64,000 bases of DNA, taken from positions 2,418,001-2,482,000 of the forward strand of contig NZ_CP150144.1 of the NCBI RefSeq assembly GCF_037963145.1, given 5' to 3'. The stretch is from Oceanobacillus sp. FSL K6-2867 (GTDB lineage: Bacteria > Bacillota > Bacilli > Bacillales > Amphibacillaceae). This document shows positions 42,357-50,819 of the stretch, piece after piece (the first letter of the stretch is position 1; every line of letters starts with the position of its first letter). A program made the translations under genes and the position numbers. The notes beneath the pieces were generated by a model that worked only from the letters and a program-made list of their open reading frames with translations, made no database searches and was not told where the DNA came from.

Positions 42357-43397
42357 ATGAAGAAGAACTGGTATTTAGTAGGAATGCTCGTTTTAGTACT
42401 TGCTATGCTTGGAGCTTGTTCAGGCGGAACAGCTTCAGGTGAGGATGGAGAAGTAGATGATGTCATTGATATTGTTTGGTACCCGAATGAATCTGGTAAT
42501 GATATGAAATCTTCACGTGATGAAATTGGACGAGTGATCGAAGAGGCAACAGACAAGAAAGTCGAACATCATCTTACAACCGATTATGCAATTGCAATTG
42601 AAACCCTTGTTAATAATAATGCCGATGTCGCATTTATGGGTGCAGTTGGGTACATTGAAGCTAAAAACGGAAATGATGCTGTACAACCTTTAGTTGTTCC
42701 ATCTGGTGAATCAGGTACATTGGACGATGCTATTTATCATAGCTGGTTAGCGGTAAACATGGATGAACAAGACAATTTCAAAGTAGATGGTGAGTTTTCG
42801 CTTGATACAATCGTAGATAAACCTTTTTCTTTCGTATCAAACAGTTCAACTTCAGGGTTTGTCGTTCCGTCGTCAAGTATTGTTGAATATTTCAGTGAGC
42901 AGGATGAATATGCCGATTTAACTGGGGAAGACCTTATGGAAGGCGGGCCATTTTTCTCTCAAGTACTCTTTGGTGGGTCGCATCAGGGTTCCGCAGTTAA
43001 CCTTTTAAATAATTCTGTTGAGGTAGCAGCATTCTGTGATACATGTGTGGAAAGCTATGTTGAGCTTGTTGAAGGCGAAGCGAATACACCTGGAGCAGTA
43101 TATCGCGTGAAGGACGATGCTGCAGAGCCATTCAATACAGTTGCTGGAAGTGAATTTATCTTAATGAGTGTCACTCCAGTACTGAACGCACCGTTTGCAG
43201 CAAATTTAGATGTGTTGGGACAAGAGGATTTTGATATTTTACAAGAGTTATTTGCTTCAGATGAAATAGCAAACAATGAACAAATTTTTGTACCAGAGGA
43301 TTCTGGTGAGTCTGGGTTATTCTTTAAATCAGGTGAAGAGCGATTTATCCCTGTGGAAGATTCTTGGTTTGACCCAATTCGTGAGCTTTCAGAATAG
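42357..43397 (+). CDS. phnD: Phosphonate ABC transporter substrate-binding lipoprotein PhnD
   Basis: A 346-residue binding lipoprotein: signal peptide with lipobox LGAC (Cys21), then DIVWYPNESGNDMKSSRDEIG, the phosphonate-binding P-loop-like region, and SNSSTSGFVVPSS, the conserved PhnD ligand loop. It captures phosphonates outside the membrane. The ribosome site AAGGAGAAGGAG is strong. First gene of the phnD-C-E-E transport unit. Confidence 0.92.
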   Translation: MKKNWYLVGMLVLVLAMLGACSGGTASGEDGEVDDVIDIVWYPNESGNDMKSSRDEIGRVIEEATDKKVEHHLTTDYAIAIETLVNNNADVAFMGAVGYIEAKNGNDAVQPLVVPSGESGTLDDAIYHSWLAVNMDEQDNFKVDGEFSLDTIVDKPFSFVSNSSTSGFVVPSSSIVEYFSEQDEYADLTGEDLMEGGPFFSQVLFGGSHQGSAVNLLNNSVEVAAFCDTCVESYVELVEGEANTPGAVYRVKDDAAEPFNTVAGSEFILMSVTPVLNAPFAANLDVLGQEDFDILQELFASDEIANNEQIFVPEDSGESGLFFKSGEERFIPVEDSWFDPIRELSE

Positions 43398-43491
43398 GCA
43401 GATTACACATGGAGATAGAGTGTGCATGTAATGTGAATGCATGCTCTATTTTCCTAAAAAGATGACAAAATCTAAAAGGAGCGGAAAAAGC

Positions 43492-44256
43492 ATGTCATTA
43501 CTGCAAGTAAATAATCTAGGGAAATCGTATAATTCCGAAACAAAAGTGTTAAAAGATGTGAATTTTTCTGTGGAAGCTGGTGAATTCGTTTCAATTATTG
43601 GTCCATCTGGTGCAGGGAAATCTACTTTATTGCGATGCATCAATCGAATGGTTGAAATAAATGAAGGAAAAGTAATCTTCAACAATCTGGATGTTGGATC
43701 TTTAAAGAAAAAAGACTTGCGGAAATTGCGTACGGATATCGGGATGGTATTCCAGCATTATAACCTGGTACCGCGTCTAACGGTGATTGAAAATGTGCTC
43801 CATGGCAGATTTGGCTATAAAACGACTATACAAGGTGTTTTGGGGCGATTCAGTGAAGAAGAAAAGGAGCAAGCATTTTTCCTGCTTCAAAAGCTTGGAA
43901 TTGAAGAACATGCGTATAAGCGCTGTGATCAGTTAAGTGGTGGCCAGCAGCAGCGTGTTGGAATTTGCCGGGCTCTAATCCAAGATCCGAAGCTTATCCT
44001 CTGTGATGAGCCAATTGCCTCTTTGGACCCCAATTCTTCCAAGATTATAATGGATCACTTAAAGTCAATCACAAATGACCTTGGCATCACCTGTCTGGTA
44101 AATCTCCATCAAGTTGAGGTTGCTCAAGCTTATTCTGATCGAATTATTGGGCTTAGAAAAGGTGAAATTGTATTTGATGGAAAGAGCGCCTTACTGCTTG
44201 AAGAACGGATTAACCATATTTATGGTACAGAAAAACGGGAATTAATTACGGTATAA
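43492..44256 (+). CDS. phnC: Phosphonate ABC transporter ATPase PhnC
   Basis: A 254-residue transport ATPase: Walker [18 protein letters not shown], signature [16 protein letters not shown], Walker [18 protein letters not shown]-loop [10 protein letters not shown]. These match PhnC. The start is the ATG at 43492 with AAAAGGAGCGGAAAAAGC; an upstream reading of 17 residues includes the ribosome site. It ends 13 bp before the first permease. Confidence 0.92.
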   Translation: MSLLQVNNLGKSYNSETKVLKDVNFSVEAGEFVSIIGPSGAGKSTLLRCINRMVEINEGKVIFNNLDVGSLKKKDLRKLRTDIGMVFQHYNLVPRLTVIENVLHGRFGYKTTIQGVLGRFSEEEKEQAFFLLQKLGIEEHAYKRCDQLSGGQQQRVGICRALIQDPKLILCDEPIASLDPNSSKIIMDHLKSITNDLGITCLVNLHQVEVAQAYSDRIIGLRKGEIVFDGKSALLLEERINHIYGTEKRELITV

Positions 44257-44269
44257 GGAGCAATTTAGC

Positions 44270-45055
44270 GTGAATGAAAAGGCGATACGAAGAAGCAGAT
44301 GGATTACAACAGTTTTCTTAATTATCATTATTGGCATCACGTATTTGTCAGCAGCCATTACTGAATTTAATTTTTTCGATAGTATCGCTACATTGCCAAA
44401 AGCATTAGGCTGGATTTTTGAGAATCTCTGGATTACGCCCGAAACATGGGAAAGACTTCCGATCATTTTAGAGAAGCTTAATGAGACAATTTTTATGTCA
44501 ATAGCAGCAACAACGCTTGCGGCAATTATTTCCTTGTTCTTAGGTTTAATGGGATCGAAAACAACGAAAGTAAATAATGTTTTCAGTGTGATTGCTCGAT
44601 TGATTGCCTCATTTTCACGAAACATCCCAGTCGTTGCTTGGTCACTCATTTTACTGATTTCATTTGGGCAAAACTCCCTAACTGGTTTTTTAGCTTTATT
44701 CGTAGGTACGCTTGGATTTTTAACAAGGGCATTTATCGAATCTATTGATGAGGCCAGTCAAAGTGCTGTGGAAGCATTGCAGGCTACTGGCGCTACGTAT
44801 GCACAAATCGTAAACAAGGCGGTCATTCCGCAAAGCCTGCCCCAAATGCTGAGCTGGATCTTATTTATGATTGAGACAAATATCCGAAGTGCTACCTTGG
44901 TTGGGATTTTAACGGGAACAGGAATTGGGTATACATTCGACTTGTATTATAAATCACTAAACTACAATGCAGTAACACTTGTAACCTTTACGATTGTTAT
45001 TACTGTCATCATCATTGAACTGATTTCAAACCGGATACGGAAGGTGATTTTATAA
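44270..45055 (+). CDS. phnE: Phosphonate ABC transporter permease PhnE (first copy)
   Basis: A 261-residue inner-membrane permease starting at GTG with AAGGAG nine bases upstream. It has six spans, and the EAA loop reads SAVEALQATGATYAQIVNKAVIP. RLIASFSRNIPVVAWSLI is conserved in PhnE. It pairs with the next permease; the genes overlap at TAATG. Confidence 0.92.
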   Translation: MNEKAIRRSRWITTVFLIIIIGITYLSAAITEFNFFDSIATLPKALGWIFENLWITPETWERLPIILEKLNETIFMSIAATTLAAIISLFLGLMGSKTTKVNNVFSVIARLIASFSRNIPVVAWSLILLISFGQNSLTGFLALFVGTLGFLTRAFIESIDEASQSAVEALQATGATYAQIVNKAVIPQSLPQMLSWILFMIETNIRSATLVGILTGTGIGYTFDLYYKSLNYNAVTLVTFTIVITVIIIELISNRIRKVIL

Positions 45056-45927
45056 TGGAAGCAATAAGAGGAGGGGCCGAGCCAAAGCAATCCTACATAA
45101 AACGGACGCGAACTGGTCGAATCAATATTAAAGCTGGAAATAAGGTGGAGCTTGTAACGAAGTGGACGATTGCGATGCTGTCTGTGTTAACTGTTATGGC
45201 CTTCTTTTTCTTTAACTATACCGGGTTGCAGTTAGAGCGAGCGATTACGGAAACAGCATATAATTTAAAGACAATGTTTTTAGAGCCTTCTTTAAGTCAT
45301 TTCAGCTGGGGAGAGGCGTTCCATCAAATCGGCATTACGGTTGGTTTAGGTGTATTAGCAACAGTGATTGGAGCGATTATCGCCCTACTACTAGCCTTTC
45401 TCGCGGCTGAAAATCTTTCAAAACCATGGATATCAAAGGCTGTACGTGTTGTCGTTGCATTTATACGGGCGGTTCCAACAGTATTATGGGTGCTCATTTT
45501 TGCAATTGCTGCTGGACTTGGAAGTGAAGCCGCTGTACTTGGCATGCTGTTTCACTCGATTGCCTATTTAGTGAAAGCTTTTTCGGAGTCATTTGAAGAG
45601 GTTGATTCTGGTATCCTGGAAGCAATGCGTGCAACCGGATCAAACTGGTGGCATGTAGTGACACATGGAGTTCTGCCATCTACCTTTACTTATTTATTAT
45701 CCTGGACCTTTCTCCGATTTGAAATTAACTTCGGTGTTGCTGTAGCAATGGGGGCCGCGGCAGGAGCAGGCGGTATTGGCTTTGAGCTTTTTATGGCTTC
45801 AGGGTTTTATTTTGACTTGCGCGAAGTAGGATTTATCACGTATGCCATTCTCGTTATCGCAATAATTTTAGAGATCGTTTCAACACGATTGAAAAATCGT
45901 TATTTCCCGGCAGCAGTGAGAAATTGA
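45055..45927 (+). CDS. phnE: Phosphonate ABC transporter permease PhnE (second copy)
   Basis: A 290-residue permease, longer at the N-terminus than its partner. It has six spans with AVRVVVAFIRAVPTVLWVLI and the EAA loop SGILEAMRATGSNWWHVVTHGVLP. Two different PhnE proteins per operon are common in Bacillales. It starts inside the stop of the first permease and is followed by a terminator. Confidence 0.92.
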   Translation: MEAIRGGAEPKQSYIKRTRTGRINIKAGNKVELVTKWTIAMLSVLTVMAFFFFNYTGLQLERAITETAYNLKTMFLEPSLSHFSWGEAFHQIGITVGLGVLATVIGAIIALLLAFLAAENLSKPWISKAVRVVVAFIRAVPTVLWVLIFAIAAGLGSEAAVLGMLFHSIAYLVKAFSESFEEVDSGILEAMRATGSNWWHVVTHGVLPSTFTYLLSWTFLRFEINFGVAVAMGAAAGAGGIGFELFMASGFYFDLREVGFITYAILVIAIILEIVSTRLKNRYFPAAVRN

Positions 45928-45980
45928 GTGTTTATAATTGGATTATGCAAAAGCTGAGTCAACAATTTTAATTGAGAGTA

Positions 45981-46024
45981 AAAGTCGCTTAGTATAGATT
46001 TCCCTGAAACTAAGCGGCTTTTAT
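45981..46024 (+). terminator. Terminator of the phn operon
   Basis: AAAGTCGCTTAGT pairs with ACTAAGCGGCTTT (one G-U pair) and a T-rich end follows. A second stem at 46059-46079 (AGTGGAA/TTCCACT with TTTT on the minus strand) ends the leftward VOC transcript. Confidence 0.85.
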
Positions 46025-46083
46025 CATACAATAAAGGCTGTAAAACTACAGTTTCAAAAGTGGAAGTGTTAATTCCACTGCTT

Positions 46084-46527
46084 TTATTCCTTCAAAATCA
46101 ACATATCATTGTCATCAAATTGCCAGTTTTCTCCATAAGCAACTTCCCAGTAAAAACCATTTGGATCTTGAAAATAGCCGCTATATCCGCCCCAGAACAC
46201 AATTTCAGGTGACTTTACAATCTTAGCTCCTGCTTTTTTGGCAATGGCAAAAACTTCATCTACCTCTTCTTTGGATTTCCCGTTATATGCCAGCGTAATC
46301 CCGCCAAAACCAGTGCTGACCTCCGGTGGATTTTCTTCGTTAATATCTTTAGCTAACCGATCAATTTGGAACAAGGATATTTTTGTTCCGCCATTATTGA
46401 AAAAAATAACTTCCGGATCGGATTCTTCGCCATAGACCACTACGTCAAATCCAAGCCCATCACGGTAAAACGCTAACGATTCTACCATGTCCTTTACACC
46501 TAATGTGATTAAATTTAACCGATTCAT
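46084..46527 (-). CDS. VOC-superfamily (glyoxalase-like) protein
   Basis: A 147-residue two-motif vicinal-oxygen-chelate protein: RLNLITLGVKDMVESLAFYR at the start and GYFQDPNGFYWEVAY at the end carrying the metal Glu. No His at the usual first metal position is evident, so metal binding and substrate are uncertain. The ribosome site is AAGGAGATGATTGA. It sits 12 bp after the S66 peptidase gene in the same direction. Confidence 0.82.
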   Translation of the reverse strand: MNRLNLITLGVKDMVESLAFYRDGLGFDVVVYGEESDPEVIFFNNGGTKISLFQIDRLAKDINEENPPEVSTGFGGITLAYNGKSKEEVDEVFAIAKKAGAKIVKSPEIVFWGGYSGYFQDPNGFYWEVAYGENWQFDDNDMLILKE

Positions 46528-46539
46528 TCAATCATCTCC

Positions 46540-47580
46540 TTACTCTACAGCATTTTCAATAATCGAGAAGCTAGCCTCATCACAATTTATTTCAGCCTGT
46601 ACCCCATATGGAAGAATGAATTTTGGCTCGGTGTGGCCAAAGTTCATATTATAAAGAATTGGCAAGTCCTCTAATCCATATTCCTGCATAACTGTCAGTA
46701 TTGCTTCCTTATATTCAGTGTAATACATTTCATCATGAGGCTTGGCAAAAAGGATACCATTTGTATTCTGTAAAATACCTTGAGCAGCATAATTTCGCAG
46801 CCAATATTTAATCAGATCAGGCTTAGGCTGCTCCTCTGACGTTTCAAAGAAAAGAACGCAGTCTTCCCAATAGCTCATTTCTGGCCAAAGCACAGTACCT
46901 TTTGCAAACTCAAGGACATCCATACACCCGCCAATCAACCTTCCATGTACAACACCAGTACCCTGGAGTATTTCATAATTAGAATTTGGTTGCATCCTCC
47001 TCCGAATATCTTTATTTTCAATGTCCCAAGCTAAAAATTCACTCGTCCACTCGTCGGCAGGCTTGATTTCTCCAATTTTTTCATGAGAGAAAATTGTACT
47101 GCGGATGCTTTTTATGGTGTAAGGGTTCATCGTGATATTCTCGGCGAAATCCGTTAAGATGGACGGACCATAAAATGACGAAATTCCAGCTCTATGACAA
47201 AATAAATGTGCTATTGTGACGTCGGAGTATCCCATAAATATTTTCGGATTTTCACTAATCGTATCGAAGTTGATATAGGGCAGCAGCCGAATGCTTTCTT
47301 CCCCGCCAATATTAGCGATAATCCCTTTAATGCTTTTATCACTAAATGCCGTCATCAAATCCTCTGCTCGCGCCTCTGGATATGCATAGAGATAATCAGA
47401 TCCCTTTAAGCTGTTTGGCATAGCGACCACTTCTAGACCAAATACATTCTTTAGTCGTTGGACACCTTGTTCATAGCGCCATCTTAGGGATTCATCACCA
47501 GCACCACCCCAAGAAGGGCTGACAGTTGCTATTTTGTCACCGGGCTGCAGCTTATTCGGTTTTATCAATAATGTTTTCAT
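46540..47580 (-). CDS. S66-family serine peptidase (LD-carboxypeptidase / MccF-like)
   Basis: A 346-residue protein with the S66 nucleophile Ser119 in MGYSDVT and the late GHTEP His of the Ser-Glu-His triad. The family includes peptidoglycan L,D-carboxypeptidases and MccF, which detoxifies microcin C and related aminoacyl-adenylates. VHGRLIGGCMDVLEFAKGT and the lengthy insert resemble MccF more than LdcA. It precedes the VOC gene by 12 bp, suggesting co-transcription and possibly a small-molecule resistance role. Confidence 0.82.
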   Translation of the reverse strand: MKTLLIKPNKLQPGDKIATVSPSWGGAGDESLRWRYEQGVQRLKNVFGLEVVAMPNSLKGSDYLYAYPEARAEDLMTAFSDKSIKGIIANIGGEESIRLLPYINFDTISENPKIFMGYSDVTIAHLFCHRAGISSFYGPSILTDFAENITMNPYTIKSIRSTIFSHEKIGEIKPADEWTSEFLAWDIENKDIRRRMQPNSNYEILQGTGVVHGRLIGGCMDVLEFAKGTVLWPEMSYWEDCVLFFETSEEQPKPDLIKYWLRNYAAQGILQNTNGILFAKPHDEMYYTEYKEAILTVMQEYGLEDLPILYNMNFGHTEPKFILPYGVQAEINCDEASFSIIENAVE

Positions 47581-47634
47581 ATCTTTTAATCCTCTCCTCG
47601 ATATTTCAAGTTAGCAATGTATTGTTATTCCCAA

Positions 47635-47730
47635 TAACATACTTGTAGTTGATTGCCATCCGGGTCATATAAGTCAGGAATATAAATCGCCCCTATAAGA
47701 TTGCTGATCAAGATCAGTCCCCCATTGCTT
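47635..47730 (-). pseudogene. C-terminal fragment of a VOC/glyoxalase protein
   Basis: A minus-strand frame of 31 codons ends AIYIPDLYDPDGNQLQVCYW plus E and stop, the last strand and metal motif of a glyoxalase-family protein. No N-terminal part is found. It is a gene remnant. Confidence 0.55.
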
Positions 47731-47810
47731 TAAAAAAGATTCGTTTAAACATCTTCGTAAGATATTCGCTATTCAGATAAAATAACCCTTTAATAATGAT
47801 GAAAAAGGCA

Positions 47811-47836
47811 AAAAAGAAGCTGCATACAGCAGCTCC
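47811..47836 (-). terminator. Terminator of the small basic gene
   Basis: On the minus strand AGCTGC pairs with GCAGCT around five bases and an interrupted T-run follows, 14 bp after the stop. Confidence 0.7.
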
Positions 47837-47849
47837 TTTTGATCAACAA

Positions 47850-47960
47850 TTATGGGGATGGACGGTTCGGCCCATGCAATTTAACACCAGTCTTATTCTC
47901 CTTTTTTAACCTATTCAATTCTTCCTTGCTTTTATTTTTGGATTTCGGTCTGCCTGACAT
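47850..47960 (-). CDS. Very small basic protein (36 residues)
   Basis: MSGRPKSKNKSKEELNRLKK followed by ENKTGVKLHGPNRPSP. The AAAGGAGGG ribosome site and an own terminator support expression. It is Lys/Asn-rich and disordered in look, like some short conserved Bacillaceae proteins and minor small acid-soluble spore proteins, but I cannot name the family. 47961-48154 shows no further gene. Confidence 0.65.
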   Translation of the reverse strand: MSGRPKSKNKSKEELNRLKKENKTGVKLHGPNRPSP

Positions 47961-48154
47961 CTAAATCCCTCCTTTGATGATTAGTTTGTCTTATTTTTTA
48001 AAAAAGATAATTGGGATTGTTAATGTGGACAAATTAAATCTGCTGAGTACAGAAGAAAAAGCTAAGGTTCCCAATTAGAATATGTTTAAAGCAGTTGAGC
48101 TGAAATGCTCTATAAGTACAAAAAGACGGAACATAAAGTCCAGCATCTTGTTAT

Positions 48155-49027
48155 TTACTTCAGCGAAATTGGTATCCATATCTCACTTTTAAAATTCGGA
48201 GATGCGACATCTTTAGATTCATTCCAGAGAATTTCTGGACCTTCTGCCTGCTCATAATTTGCAGACGGGAACCATTCAGAATAGATTCGGCCCCAGACAT
48301 TTTGTAGGGTGTCAGGAAAGGGGCCAATTGCTTCAAAAACCGCCCAAGTTGTTGCAGAGACTTCAAGCTTGGTAAAGTTATCCGGGCATTCCTCTGTTGT
48401 TGCAACGCCAATGTAATGGTCGAGCGTACCTTTTTCCTCCATGCGTTCTTCTGAAAAATTTGTAGATGCGGAAATAAGCCCGTGTGGCTCGATATTGGAT
48501 AAAACCTTCAATTGTAAAATTTTATCCTTTGATAAACTCTTCCACATAGCAGCAATTTCAGGATTAACACCCTCAAATTGTATTGGTATAGTTTTGTTAA
48601 GGCCAACAATACGGAAGGCTTCTTTTTCTTCAATTCTATATTCCATTTCACTTCCTCCTTTTATCGTTAATTGGAAGGTCATTCGTGGAAAAGCTTTAAG
48701 TGCTTTTCCATTCGTTTTCGCCTCAGATGGCGGGATTCCATGCAAGGTTTGAAATGCTCTTGCGAAAGCATCGGGTGAGCGATAGCCATATTTGATTGCG
48801 ACATCAATAACCTTTACGTTTTTATCTCGAAGCTCAAAGGCTGCGGCTGAAAGCTTTCTGCGTCGAATGTATTCCGAGAGTGGAATACCAGTGAGAAAGG
48901 AAAACATACGCTTAAAATGATATTCCGAACAATGAGCAATTTGAGCAACTTTTCTATAGTCAATTGTACTTTGCAGGTTTTCTTCCATATATTGAATGGC
49001 TTCATTCATTCTTTTTAGCGAATCCAT
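48155..49027 (-). CDS. AraC-family regulator with GyrI-like effector domain
   Basis: A 290-residue regulator. Two helix-turn-helix motifs are in residues 1-110 ([20 protein letters not shown] and [20 protein letters not shown]). A GyrI/BmrR-like ligand domain follows (about 125-290, [14 protein letters not shown]). Such regulators respond to cationic or hydrophobic compounds. Start ATG with GAAGGAGGTCATCGC. The target is not obvious because no transporter is adjacent. Confidence 0.85.
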   Translation of the reverse strand: MDSLKRMNEAIQYMEENLQSTIDYRKVAQIAHCSEYHFKRMFSFLTGIPLSEYIRRRKLSAAAFELRDKNVKVIDVAIKYGYRSPDAFARAFQTLHGIPPSEAKTNGKALKAFPRMTFQLTIKGGSEMEYRIEEKEAFRIVGLNKTIPIQFEGVNPEIAAMWKSLSKDKILQLKVLSNIEPHGLISASTNFSEERMEEKGTLDHYIGVATTEECPDNFTKLEVSATTWAVFEAIGPFPDTLQNVWGRIYSEWFPSANYEQAEGPEILWNESKDVASPNFKSEIWIPISLK

Positions 49028-49243
49028 GCGATGACCTCCTTCAAGGATAGAATAGCAAGAAGCGAGTGGATCGACCCGACATTATGTGCCCGATTTGGCA
49101 GGGTACTGTACAACTATAATAGCATGCACATCTTTCTTAAATGGGAATTGTGTAAAATTTTAGTAAAAATGAAATATGGCATAGACTTGTCCAGATAACA
49201 TGTTAAAATTAAACTAGGAAGTTACATAAGTAGGTGAGATTCG

Positions 49244-49861
49244 ATGAAATTTTGGATGAGAAAACTAGCTGTTGTCTTAGTAACTATCTTCACATTAGGA
49301 ATGTACAGTCCGACTGCCCTGCTAGAGATTGATGCAGAAGAAAATGAAGACGCTTTTTCTTCAGGGGCAGATATCAATAATCTTTCAAGCCCTGTAACGG
49401 AGTTAAGGGAAGAAATCGATTATACAATAACGGCACCTATAGTTGAAACGAACCCGAAAGAAATGGCTGTAAGGGAACTAACGCAAATGGCCAGGGAGCA
49501 AGCGATCACCAAGTTTGGTCCTAAAATTGCCAATCAAGTAGAAACAGAGTTCACAGACATTATTTTACCGAACATTGAAGCAGTCTTAGCTTCTATTTTA
49601 GACGAATCTGGTACAGATAATTACGCTTATTTTGCAATTACAGAAAACCCTGCAGAAGGCTATGGTGAACGAATTTTTAATGTATATGACGAAAGAAGAG
49701 GGAAAGATATTGCAAAGTTCCATGTGCGCCGGGATAACCGTCCATTAGAAGGCCACTATTTCAATTTCCATTACCACGTCAGCAGTGATGGATTTAAGGA
49801 GCACCACGATATTGGGGAAATTTATTGGGATAAAAACACACCGCCGAAATGGATGGCTTAA
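49244..49861 (+). CDS. YpjP-like protein
   Basis: A 205-residue protein with a basic N-terminus and one signal/anchor segment (about 7-27), then an extracytoplasmic domain with PKEMAVRELTQMAREQAITK, GERIFNVYDERRGKDIAKFH and a His-rich HYFNFHYHVSSDGFKEHHD. This is the pattern of B. subtilis YpjP, whose function is unknown. The His cluster could bind metal (inference). The ribosome site is TAGGTGAGATTCG. Confidence 0.75.
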   Translation: MKFWMRKLAVVLVTIFTLGMYSPTALLEIDAEENEDAFSSGADINNLSSPVTELREEIDYTITAPIVETNPKEMAVRELTQMAREQAITKFGPKIANQVETEFTDIILPNIEAVLASILDESGTDNYAYFAITENPAEGYGERIFNVYDERRGKDIAKFHVRRDNRPLEGHYFNFHYHVSSDGFKEHHDIGEIYWDKNTPPKWMA

Positions 49862-49875
49862 TAAGTAAAACACTT

Positions 49876-49930
49876 AAGCTGCTTTCCCGTTGTTAGATAC
49901 AATTTAACAATGGGAAAGCAGCTTATATTT
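49876..49930. terminator. Strong bidirectional terminator
   Basis: AAGCTGCTTTCCCGTTGTTA pairs almost perfectly with TAACAATGGGAAAGCAGCTT and T-runs follow. It lies between the convergent ypjP-like and sirtuin genes. Confidence 0.88.
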
Positions 49931-49932
49931 TT

Positions 49933-50643
49933 TTATGGAGTTCCATTCAGTACCTCCAACAGCTCCCCAATTTTCCGATCACGAATAACCTCATCTGCAG
50001 CATAATCAAGCTCAGTCCTTTCTTGATTAACAATCACCATTTTAGCTCCGCTTTCCTTTGCGATGAGGGGAAATTGGTTTGCCGGTGTAACGCTTAGCGA
50101 GGAACCTAGTACAATAAATAGATCAGCCCGTTCCGCTTCTTCTAAAGCCAATTGAAACGCATCCGCTGGCAAAGTTTCACCAAACAACACAATAGAAGGT
50201 CGCAAAATCCCGCCACAAGAACAGTGGTATTCCCTTTTAATATATTCCTTACTGTCATAAACTTTTCCGCAAGATTCACAATGCAGTTTTTGCAAAGTGC
50301 CGTGAAGCTCGGCAACTCGTTTGCTGCCTGCTAGCTGATGGAATCCATCGACATTTTGAGTGATAATCGATTGGATAATTCCGCGTTTTTCCCAATCCGC
50401 TAAAATGAAATGACCTTTATGTGGGTGGTATTCTTTCACGCCAAGTACCCGTTCGCGATAAAATGCAATAAATTCATGCACATTATTATTTAACGCATCC
50501 GTACTAGCAATTTTACTAGGATCCTTTTTCTGCCAAAGTCCCTGTTTCGATGAGCGGAAGTCTGGCAGTCCACTTTCGGTTGACATCCCCGCACCAGTGA
50601 AGACAACAGGATAGTTAGCTGTATGCAACCATTCCTTCAACAT
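49933..50643 (-). CDS. NAD-dependent protein deacylase, Sir2 family
   Basis: A 236-residue sirtuin: VFTGAGMSTESGLPDFRS (NAD site), TQNVDGFHQLAG, catalytic His in ELHGTLQ, and a zinc site with two Cys pairs (CESCGKVY and CSCGG). It removes acyl groups from lysines using NAD. Close in layout to B. subtilis SrtN. The ribosome site CGGAGGGAATCAA lies in a tandemly duplicated 32-bp unit. Confidence 0.92.
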   Translation of the reverse strand: MLKEWLHTANYPVVFTGAGMSTESGLPDFRSSKQGLWQKKDPSKIASTDALNNNVHEFIAFYRERVLGVKEYHPHKGHFILADWEKRGIIQSIITQNVDGFHQLAGSKRVAELHGTLQKLHCESCGKVYDSKEYIKREYHCSCGGILRPSIVLFGETLPADAFQLALEEAERADLFIVLGSSLSVTPANQFPLIAKESGAKMVIVNQERTELDYAADEVIRDRKIGELLEVLNGTP

Positions 50644-50705
50644 TTGATTCCCTCCGATTCAATAATGATCAGTATTTGATTCCCTCCGATTCAATAATGA
50701 TCAGT
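50642..50705. repeat. Exact 32-bp tandem duplication covering the sirtuin ribosome site
   Basis: The 32 bases at 50642-50673 are repeated without change at 50674-50705. Each copy contains CGGAGGGAATCAA on the minus strand, so the leader of the sirtuin mRNA has two ribosome sites, the second leading to ATACTG rather than ATG. Confidence 0.95.
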
Positions 50706-50729
50706 TCCATTATACAACAGCTATTATAA

Positions 50730-50758
50730 TTGACATCAAAAAAGGGATATGTTATTAA
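50730..50758 (+). promoter_or_regulatory. htpG promoter
   Basis: TTGACA (50730-50735) is 17 bp from TATTAA (50753-50758), a housekeeping promoter ending just before the CIRCE element. Confidence 0.6.
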
Positions 50759-50769
50759 ATGATTAGGGA

Positions 50770-50796
50770 TTAGCACTCAATGACTTAGAGTGCTAA
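50770..50796. promoter_or_regulatory. CIRCE element (HrcA operator) of htpG
   Basis: TTAGCACTC-N9-GAGTGCTAA is a perfect match to the CIRCE consensus. It overlaps the expected transcription start and precedes the htpG ribosome site. Confidence 0.95.
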
Positions 50797-50819
50797 ATTT
50801 AAAAGAGGAGATGGAAAAT

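Noticed and set aside
50790-50819. Upstream start for htpG
   Set aside because: It overlaps the CIRCE operator and the ribosome site of the ATG at 50820.
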